From the NCBI GenBank assembly GCA_030625445.1, contig DAOUQU010000048.1, forward strand, positions 1 to 9,237: a DNA stretch of 9,237 bases, in the 5' to 3' direction. The position numbers were made by a program, and so were the translations under genes. Positions 1 through 5,540 of the stretch are shown piece after piece. This DNA is from Gammaproteobacteria bacterium (GTDB lineage Bacteria; Pseudomonadota; Gammaproteobacteria; Chromatiales; Chromatiaceae). The notes beneath the pieces are model-generated. The model searched no databases, was not told the DNA's origin, and saw nothing but the letters and a program-made list of their open reading frames with translations. The first letter of the stretch is position 1. Each line of letters starts with the position of its first letter.

Positions 1-2469
1 ATCACTTCGAACTTCAAATACGTAGCCCGAATCATTGATGTCCGGCGGCTCGACTATCAGCCCAAGCCCTTCACAATCGGCTTTTAGCACCTGAAGCTTA
101 TCCGTGTCATCAATTTCAGAACTCAACGCCGCGGCTATAAATGCCGCCGGAAAATGCGCCTTTAGCCAGGCTGTTTGATAAGACAACAATGCATACGCGG
201 CTGAATGCGACTTATTGAACCCGTAGCCGGCAAACTTCTCCATCAGGTCGAAAATAGATTCAGCGGTCTCCTCTTCGACACCCCTTTTGAGCGCACCCTC
301 CATGAAGATGCTGCGCTGCTTGGCCATCTCCTCCGCCTTCTTCTTGCCCATTGCGCGGCGCAGCATATCGGCGCCGCCCAGCGTATAACCAGCCAGCACC
401 TGGGCAATCTGCATCACCTGCTCCTGGTAGAGGATGATGCCGTAGGTGGGTTCGAGAATCGGTTCCAGATCGGGATGCGGATAGACGACCTCGGCACCGT
501 GTTTACGCAGCACGAAGTCATCCACCATGCCTGACTGCAAGGGGCCGGGACGATAGAGCGCAACCAGTGCTGTCATATCACCAAAACTGTCGGGTTTGAG
601 CTTGCAGATCAGCTCCTGCATACCACGCGACTCAAGCTGAAATACTGCCGTGGTCTTGCCTGTCTGCAGCAATTCAAACGCATCCCTGTCATCCATCGGG
701 ATTGCATTGATATCGACAGCCGGCTCTCCCTGCTGCTTGCGGTGGCGATTGATGGTGTGCAATGCCCAGTCGATGATCGTGAGTGTACGCAATCCCAGGA
801 AGTCAAATTTGACCAATCCCACAGCCTCAACATCATTTTTATCGAACTGTGTCACCAGGTTGGCACCGTCTGCCTCGCAATAGAGCGCTGTGAAGTCAGT
901 CAGCACTGTCGGCGAGATCACCACCCCTCCGGCATGCTTGCCGGCGTTGCGCGCCAGTCCCTCAAGCTTCAGCGCCATCTTGATCAGCGAGGCGACCTCC
1001 TCGTCCCCCTCATACAACTCCTTTAACTCGGCGCTCTCCTCCAGCGCTTTGGTCAGAGTCATGCCGATCTCAAAAGGCACAGCCTTGGCGATACGATCAA
1101 CAAAACCATAGGGGTGTCCCATCACCCTTCCTACATCACGCACCACCGCCTTGGCGGCCATGGATCCGTAGGTGATGATTTGCGACACGGAGTCGCGCCC
1201 GTAGGTTTGAGCCACATAGTCGATGACCCGGTCCCTGCCCTCCATGCAGAAGTCGATATCGAAATCCGGCATGGAGACCCGTTCAGGGTTCAGGAAACGC
1301 TCAAACAGCAGGTCGTGCTCGATGGGATCCAGGTCGGTTATCTTCAGTGAATAGGCCACCAGCGAACCGGCGCCGGAACCACGCCCCGGCCCGACCGGAA
1401 TAGCATTATCCCTGGCCCACTGGATGAAGTCGGCAACGATCAGGAAGTAGCCGGGAAATCCCATCTGCAGAATGACATCCAGTTCGAACTGCAAACGTTC
1501 TTCATACTCCTGCAGGCGCTGTTGATACTCATCGGCATCGGCATCAAGAATGCCCTGCAGGCGCTTTGCCAATCCTTTACGGCTCTCCTGTGTAAAAAAT
1601 GTCTCGGTCGTCATTCCCTGCGGGACGGGAAACTCCGGAAGAACATTCTCTCCCAGGGTCAGCTCGAGGTTGCAGCACCTGGCGATTTCAACAGAGTTTT
1701 GCAATGCAGCAGGGATATCAGCAAAAAGTTCGCACATCTCCTCTTCGCTGCGCAGGTATTGCTGTTCGGTATAGATTTTCTGGCGACGCGGGTCGTCAAG
1801 GGTGCGGCCGTCATGAATGCAAACACGCACCTCATGGGCCTCGAAATCCTCCTGTTTCAGAAAACGCACATCGTTGTGAGCAACTACAGGCAGTTGCTGC
1901 TGCTGCGCAAAATCGACCAGCAGATGCAGGGCATCCTCTTCGTTAACCCTGCCTGTGCGGCTCACACCGAGGAAAAAGGCACCGGGAAAATAGCTGCTCC
2001 ACTGATGCGCAAACTCCCCGGCCAAATCAGCCCGCGTAGCCAGCAACGCCTGGCCGACATCGGACTCATGCGATGGCGCAATCGCAATCAAACCTTCACT
2101 GCTATCCTTGAACCACTCGCGTTCCATCATCGCCATGCCGAGATGCTGTCCCTCGCGGTAACTGCGTGACACCAGCCGGGTAAGGTTCAGATAGCCCTCC
2201 CTGTTGCGCACCAGCAGCAGTAGTCGATGCGGCTTGTTGACATCATCTGCATTGCGCACCAGCGCATCGACGCCAATGATCGGCTTGATTCCTATTGCAG
2301 TTGCTGCACGGTAAAACTTGACCACCGAAAAGAGATTGGAGCGGTCAGTATTGGCTACAGCCACCATCTTCTCTTCACACACAGCAGAGAGCAGCGGTTT
2401 GATGCGCACCATGCTGTCGAGCAGCGAATACTCGCTATGAACACAGAGATGTACGAAACGTGGCGTCAC
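1..2469 (-). CDS. dnaE: DNA polymerase III alpha subunit, 5' part (823 codons)
   Basis: This is the replicative polymerase catalytic subunit, which acts in the cytoplasm at the replication fork. The reading frame is open from a GTG at 2469 to the left edge with no stop. About 340 C-terminal residues are missing if the protein is near the E. coli length of 1160. The start reads MTPRFVHLCVHSEYSLLD, the N-terminus of the PHP domain. The GTG is chosen because it matches the family N-terminus, no ATG lies between it and the upstream in-frame TGA, and an AGGA lies about 10 nt ahead. The palm is intact: GPGRGSGAGSLVAY near residues 357-370, PDFDIDF at 401-407 (catalytic D404 and D406) and KFDFLGL at 554-560 (D556). 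These match E. coli D401, D403 and D555. Later motifs include ALYRPGP, YQEQVMQIAQVL and FNKSHSAAYA. I read the whole frame without finding a frameshift. It lies downstream of rnhB in the usual order. Confidence 0.97.
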   Translation of the reverse strand, partial: MTPRFVHLCVHSEYSLLDSMVRIKPLLSAVCEEKMVAVANTDRSNLFSVVKFYRAATAIGIKPIIGVDALVRNADDVNKPHRLLLLVRNREGYLNLTRLVSRSYREGQHLGMAMMEREWFKDSSEGLIAIAPSHESDVGQALLATRADLAGEFAHQWSSYFPGAFFLGVSRTGRVNEEDALHLLVDFAQQQQLPVVAHNDVRFLKQEDFEAHEVRVCIHDGRTLDDPRRQKIYTEQQYLRSEEEMCELFADIPAALQNSVEIARCCNLELTLGENVLPEFPVPQGMTTETFFTQESRKGLAKRLQGILDADADEYQQRLQEYEERLQFELDVILQMGFPGYFLIVADFIQWARDNAIPVGPGRGSGAGSLVAYSLKITDLDPIEHDLLFERFLNPERVSMPDFDIDFCMEGRDRVIDYVAQTYGRDSVSQIITYGSMAAKAVVRDVGRVMGHPYGFVDRIAKAVPFEIGMTLTKALEESAELKELYEGDEEVASLIKMALKLEGLARNAGKHAGGVVISPTVLTDFTALYCEADGANLVTQFDKNDVEAVGLVKFDFLGLRTLTIIDWALHTINRHRKQQGEPAVDINAIPMDDRDAFELLQTGKTTAVFQLESRGMQELICKLKPDSFGDMTALVALYRPGPLQSGMVDDFVLRKHGAEVVYPHPDLEPILEPTYGIILYQEQVMQIAQVLAGYTLGGADMLRRAMGKKKAEEMAKQRSIFMEGALKRGVEEETAESIFDLMEKFAGYGFNKSHSAAYALLSYQTAWLKAHFPAAFIAAALSSEIDDTDKLQVLKADCEGLGLIVEPPDINDSGYVFEVRSD

Positions 2470-2513
2470 TTCAACAGGTTCCTGGTATAGATAATGAAAA
2501 GTAGATCATCCAA

Positions 2514-2625
2514 GTCATTGCGAGGAGCGGAGCGACGCGGCAATCTGTTTGAGATTACTTCGCCTACACGGATGTAGGTGAGGGGCGTAAGCAGGACGCG
2601 GAAGCTTCGCTGCGCTCGTAATGAC
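2514..2625. repeat. Interrupted palindromic intergenic repeat (GTCATTGCGAG family)
   Basis: The left end GTCATTGCGAGGAGCGGAGC is mirrored by the right end, whose reverse complement begins GTCATTACGAGCGCAGCGAAG. A central stem AATCT (2542-2546) / AGATT (2552-2556) closes a 5-nt loop. Ends of this kind are familiar as dispersed, non-coding palindromes in proteobacterial genomes (recalled, not searched). It lies in the rnhB-dnaE spacer and would form a large hairpin in the transcript. The right arm is separated from the central stem by an apparent insert, listed separately. It is not protein coding. Confidence 0.75.
2563..2604. repeat. 42-bp insert nested in the palindromic repeat
   Basis: The sequence between two copies of CTTCG (2558-2562 and 2605-2609) interrupts the palindrome. 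Removing it plus one CTTCG restores a continuous hairpin element of about 65 bp. The insert begins with its own perfect hairpin, CCTACA-CGGA-TGTAGG (2563-2578), followed by 26 nt of unpaired purine-rich sequence. The CTTCG copies could be a 5-bp target duplication or chance. No gene fits inside it. Confidence 0.5.
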
Positions 2626-2637
2626 AACACAAAATTA

Positions 2638-2674
2638 TCCCCTCACCCTGGTCTTCTCCCCATGGAAGAGGGGA
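2638..2674. repeat. Short hairpin repeat just after the rnhB stop
   Basis: A perfect 7-bp stem TCCCCTC (2638-2644) / GAGGGGA (2668-2674) flanks an interior that can add TTC/GAA around a short loop. It starts 5 nt beyond the rnhB stop codon. C-rich/G-rich hairpins of this look are common dispersed repeats. It lacks a downstream T tract on the minus strand, so it is more likely a repeat or mRNA-stability hairpin than an intrinsic terminator. Confidence 0.55.
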
Positions 2675-2679
2675 ATAAA

Positions 2680-3279
2680 TCAATCAGTCGGATATATCAA
2701 TTTCTTTACAGGCGCAAACGAACGCCTGTGTATCGGCGTGACACCCAGTTGCTGCAGCGCCTGCAGGTGTATTTTCGTCGGATAGCCCTTGTGCCTGTCA
2801 AAACCATAGCCGGGATATTTGCTCTCCATCTCGACCATTTCACTGTCCCTGGCAACCTTTGCAATAATCGAGGCCGCACCGATGCAGGGATGGATAGCAT
2901 CTCCCCGGATAACGGCCTCGGCATCACAGGAGAGATCAGGAAGGCGATTTCCATCCACCAGCGCCCTGTGCGGCTGCAGTTCAAGAGCATCAACGGCGCG
3001 CTTCATCGCCAGCATGGTAGCATGCAGAATATTGAGATCATCGATCTCCTCCACCTCTGCACGCGCAATAGACCATGCAAGCGATCTCTCCCTGATTTCA
3101 AACGACAACTGGCGGCGCTTTTTTTCCGTCAGTTTTTTAGAATCCGCCAATCCCTCGATGGGCCGCTGTGGATCGAGGATGACTGCTGCCGCAACCACAG
3201 GCCCGGCAAGCGGCCCCCGGCCAACCTCATCGACCCCGCAAACCAGGAATTGATAATTTTTTTGACTATTAATGATCAC
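2680..3279 (-). CDS. rnhB: Ribonuclease HII
   Basis: This enzyme cleaves RNA in RNA-DNA hybrids and starts excision of single ribonucleotides misincorporated in DNA. At 199 aa it is the usual length. GVDEVGRGPLAGPV (residues 15-28) supplies D17 and E18; VDGN at 108-111 supplies D109; GDA at 126-128 supplies D127. These are the metal-binding acidic residues of the family. HKGYPT (163-168) and HRRSFAPV (184-191) close the domain. The start is GTG at 3279, chosen because it places the DE pair at position 17-18, one residue later than in E. coli. The Shine-Dalgarno sequence is weak. The next gene on the strand is dnaE after 210 nt of repeats. In E. coli lpxB lies upstream of rnhB, but here the upstream neighbour is divergent mltF, so rnhB must start its own transcript. 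Confidence 0.96.
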   Translation of the reverse strand: MIINSQKNYQFLVCGVDEVGRGPLAGPVVAAAVILDPQRPIEGLADSKKLTEKKRRQLSFEIRERSLAWSIARAEVEEIDDLNILHATMLAMKRAVDALELQPHRALVDGNRLPDLSCDAEAVIRGDAIHPCIGAASIIAKVARDSEMVEMESKYPGYGFDRHKGYPTKIHLQALQQLGVTPIHRRSFAPVKKLIYPTD

Positions 3280-3374
3280 ACACTCATCGCGAAATAGGTA
3301 ATTTTACAGCAGCGACCTCTACCCAGATACTCAAATTTTCTCCCAATTACGTTCATCATCCTTTTTTCTCTCTG

Positions 3375-3383
3375 TGCTATGAT
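3375..3383 (+). promoter_or_regulatory. Extended -10 promoter for mltF
   Basis: TGC-TATGAT is one base from the consensus TATAAT and carries the TGn extension. The -35 region (around 3355-3360) is poor, as is usual for extended -10 promoters. Transcription would begin near 3390, leaving a leader of about 20 nt before the ATG at 3412. This supports 3412 over the more upstream ATG at 3379, which lies inside the -10 box. Confidence 0.55.
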
Positions 3384-3411
3384 CAGCGACCTGGTATTTT
3401 CAGAGAGATTG

Positions 3412-4857
3412 ATGGGTTTCCACAAGCCAAACAGCGTATCACTGGCAGGGAGATGGGTACTGCTACTGGCATTATTGGGAGTACTGCTGCCCGCAATTTT
3501 CCTTGGATATCTGCTGCAGTCAAAGTGGTTAAAACCACTGACGATCCTGGAACAGATCAGGCATGATGGTCGTCTCATTACCATCACCACAAAGAGTGCA
3601 ACCACCTATTTTGACGGTCCGAATGGCCCTGCCGGTCTCGAATATGATCTGGTGTCTGCTTTTGCAAAAGAGCTTGGGGTTTCAGCTGAATTTATCTTTT
3701 CCAGCGACAGCAAAGAGATAGCCGCCAAACTCCGCCATGGTAAAGCCCATCTTGCGGCAATGGGAACGACACCGCCGGATGCAGCCCGCAAACTCAATCA
3801 TGGGCCTGTCTATCAGCAGGTGACGTCTCAACTGCTCTATCGCAGCGGTCATGTGCGGCCTGTATCGATCGAACAACTGACATCAGGGATTCTGGAGGTC
3901 TCTTCCGGATCTCCTGAAGATGCTCTGTTGCAGAAACTGCAGCAGTCAGGTGATCTCACTTTGGATTGGACCGCCTCTGACGAGACCGATTTCGAACAAC
4001 TCATGTATCTGCTCGATGTGGAGATGGTGGACTATACGGTTGCCGATTCCAATCTTTTCGCTTTCGAACGGCGTCATTTTCCGAAAATGCGTGTGGCTTT
4101 CGATCTTGATGAACCGCGCCCGCTGCAGTGGCTGAGCGCGCACTCCAAAGACGACTCACTCAACAGAGAAATCAACCGCTTTTTCGATAAAATTCGCGGC
4201 AATGGTTTTCTTCAGCGCAGCATTGACCGCTACTATGCCGTTGCTGACAATATGACGATTGCGCGGAGCCTCACTTTCTGGTCATTTATCGCTGACCGCC
4301 TGCCTATGTATGAACTGCTTTTTCAGGAGATTGCGGCTCAACATGACTATGACTGGCGACTACTGGCCGCGATCGCTTACCAGGAGTCGCACCTCAATCC
4401 TGATGCCGTCTCCCCCACCGGAGTCGAGGGGTTGATGATGCTGACAGAGGCGACTGCAGAAACTTTCAAGGTCACTGACAGGACAGATCCGAAACAGAGC
4501 ATCATAGGGGCTATACGCTTCCTGAAGTTTCTTGAAAAGCGGATACCTGAAGAGATCAGCATGCCCGACCGCTTATCCTTCATCCTTGCCAGCTACAATG
4601 TCGGTCTGGGCCATGTCTTCGATGCGCGCTTGATGACAAGAGTACTGGGAGGCGATGCCGACAGCTGGCCTGATGTTCGCCAGCGACTGCCTCTGTTAGC
4701 AGAGGAGCGTTTTTTCAGCAAACTCAAATATGGCCAGGCGCGTGGAGATGAGCCTGTCACCTATGTCGACAACATTCTCATCTACTATGATCTGCTGGTA
4801 TGGCATACCAGTTTCAGAAACAGGAATATCAACTCGCCTGTTGCATCTGTACAGTAA
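3412..4857 (+). CDS. mltF: Membrane-bound lytic murein transglycosylase F
   Basis: This 481-aa enzyme would cleave the MurNAc-GlcNAc bond of peptidoglycan, giving 1,6-anhydro ends, from the periplasmic face. A hydrophobic segment near residues 14-35, following GR and ending in QSKW, is an uncleaved membrane anchor or signal. Residues about 55-276 form an extracellular solute-binding (SBP_bac_3-like) domain. Residues about 304-469 form the SLT lysozyme-like domain, with AYQESHLNPDAVSPTG giving catalytic E325 (E. coli MltF E314) and ASYNVGLGH near 393-401. The ATG at 3412 is chosen because AGAGAG lies upstream and the earlier ATG at 3379 falls in the promoter. One oddity is GVEGLMML, where the family usually has GVRG or similar. 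The gene converges on tadA, its common neighbour in gammaproteobacteria, with 31 nt between stop codons. Confidence 0.92.
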   Translation: MGFHKPNSVSLAGRWVLLLALLGVLLPAIFLGYLLQSKWLKPLTILEQIRHDGRLITITTKSATTYFDGPNGPAGLEYDLVSAFAKELGVSAEFIFSSDSKEIAAKLRHGKAHLAAMGTTPPDAARKLNHGPVYQQVTSQLLYRSGHVRPVSIEQLTSGILEVSSGSPEDALLQKLQQSGDLTLDWTASDETDFEQLMYLLDVEMVDYTVADSNLFAFERRHFPKMRVAFDLDEPRPLQWLSAHSKDDSLNREINRFFDKIRGNGFLQRSIDRYYAVADNMTIARSLTFWSFIADRLPMYELLFQEIAAQHDYDWRLLAAIAYQESHLNPDAVSPTGVEGLMMLTEATAETFKVTDRTDPKQSIIGAIRFLKFLEKRIPEEISMPDRLSFILASYNVGLGHVFDARLMTRVLGGDADSWPDVRQRLPLLAEERFFSKLKYGQARGDEPVTYVDNILIYYDLLVWHTSFRNRNINSPVASVQ

Positions 4858-4861
4858 GTTG

Positions 4862-4917
4862 GCAGTTGGCACGAGTCTAGCCAGACAGCTACCAACTGCA
4901 ATCTTTCTTTTTCTTTT
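4862..4917 (+). terminator. Possible hairpin terminator after mltF
   Basis: GCAGTTGG (4862-4869) pairs perfectly with CCAACTGC (4892-4899) around a 22-nt loop that can form a small TCT/AGA stem. A pyrimidine-rich run, TCTTTCTTTTTCTTTT, follows at 4902-4917. The position right after the mltF stop fits termination. The loop is long and the stem modest, and the sequence also looks like part of a dispersed repeat. The right arm begins next to the tadA stop codon. Confidence 0.4.
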
Positions 4918-5419
4918 GCTGCAAACTGCAAACTGACGACTGCATACTTTGTTTTACCTTGTGCTCGGCTCTGCGGCGTTTGAAAAAATTGCTCAATTGC
5001 GCCGAGCACTGCTGCGACATGACACCCGGTGTAACTTCCAACTTGTGATTGAAACGATGGTCGGGCGGCAACAGGTCGAAGATGCTTCCTGCGGCGCCTG
5101 CTTTGGGATCACTTGCGCCATACACCAGCCTGTCGATGCGCGCATGAATGATTGCTCCCGCACACATCACGCAGGGTTCCAGCGTCACGTAGAGCGTTGC
5201 CCGGGAGAGTCTGTAATTTTTCAGCGACTGGCCGGCAGCACGTATTGCCTCGATTTCTGCATGAGAGGTTGGATCATGAGTCGTGATGGGATTGTTATAG
5301 CCTTCGGCAATCACTTCATCATCGATCACGATGAGGGCACCAACAGGAACTTCGCCCAGTGATTCAGCCTTCACCGCAAGTTTTAGCGCCTGCTGCATCC
5401 AGTAGTTGTCGTCATGCAT
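4889..5419 (-). CDS. tadA: tRNA-specific adenosine deaminase
   Basis: TadA deaminates A34 of tRNA-Arg(ACG) to inosine, allowing wobble decoding. With the ATG at 5419 it is 176 aa, against 167 in E. coli. The zinc site is intact: HAE at 53-55 (H53 ligand, E55 proton shuttle) and PCVMC at 82-86 (C83 and C86). EVPVGA near 23-28, YNNPI and GAAGSIFDLL are typical. The frame could open at 5476, but those extra 19 residues translate an inverted repeat, and MHDDNYWMQQAL aligns with the E. coli N-terminus. No clear Shine-Dalgarno precedes 5419. The last 18 or so residues (QSMQSSVCSLQQKKKKDCSW) are encoded by tandem CTGCAAA repeat DNA and are unlikely to be conserved. It is downstream of prc, separated by the inverted repeat. 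Confidence 0.95.
   Translation of the reverse strand: MHDDNYWMQQALKLAVKAESLGEVPVGALIVIDDEVIAEGYNNPITTHDPTSHAEIEAIRAAGQSLKNYRLSRATLYVTLEPCVMCAGAIIHARIDRLVYGASDPKAGAAGSIFDLLPPDHRFNHKLEVTPGVMSQQCSAQLSNFFKRRRAEHKVKQSMQSSVCSLQQKKKKDCSW
4919..4935. repeat. Tandem CTGCAAA repeat in the tadA 3' end
   Basis: Two copies of CTGCAAA (4919-4925, 4926-4932) are followed by a partial third, CTG (4933-4935). Together with the AGTTGGCAGTTGGC stretch next to the mltF stop this resembles a low-complexity dispersed repeat at the convergent junction. It encodes the SLQQ region of the tadA tail. Confidence 0.6.
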
Positions 5420-5447
5420 GATAGTGAAGACGCGACTGTTATGAATA

Positions 5448-5529
5448 TTTAACCACGGATGAACACGGATACGCACAGATATTATTACATCTTTTAATCT
5501 GTGTTTATCTGTGTGAATCGGTGGTTAAA
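5448..5529. repeat. Imperfect inverted repeat between prc and tadA
   Basis: The arms 5448-5480 and 5497-5529 match at 27 of 33 positions and both begin TTTAACCAC when read inward. Each arm is built from units of about 10 bp ending CACxGAT, giving CCACGGAT, ACACGGAT and GCACAGAT on the left. The hairpin begins 11 nt past the prc stop on the minus strand and ends before the tadA start. Similar 'ACCACGGATGAACACGGAT' sequences are familiar dispersed repeats (recalled, not searched). It could stop or attenuate transcription from prc into tadA, although no good T tract follows. Confidence 0.75.
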
Positions 5530-5540
5530 AAAAGAGAAGA

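Noticed and set aside
1522..2169. Plus-strand open frame of 215 codons
   Set aside because: It lies wholly opposite dnaE, whose minus-strand frame has full family motifs. It has no recognisable domain.
2470..2513. Promoter for dnaE between the palindromic repeat and the GTG start
   Set aside because: AT-rich hexamers such as TATCTA are present, but no -35/-10 pair has acceptable spacing.
2514..2680. CRISPR array or attachment site in the rnhB-dnaE spacer
   Set aside because: The repeats are inverted and of different families. There are no regularly spaced direct repeats, integrase or tRNA.
3276..3287. Three-codon frame (ATG AGT GTG TGA) whose stop overlaps the rnhB GTG start
   Set aside because: It could be a coupling leader, but it has no Shine-Dalgarno and such short frames arise by chance.
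2578..3297. Plus-strand open frame of 239 codons
   Set aside because: It is antisense to rnhB and starts in repeat DNA. Its translation shows no family resemblance.
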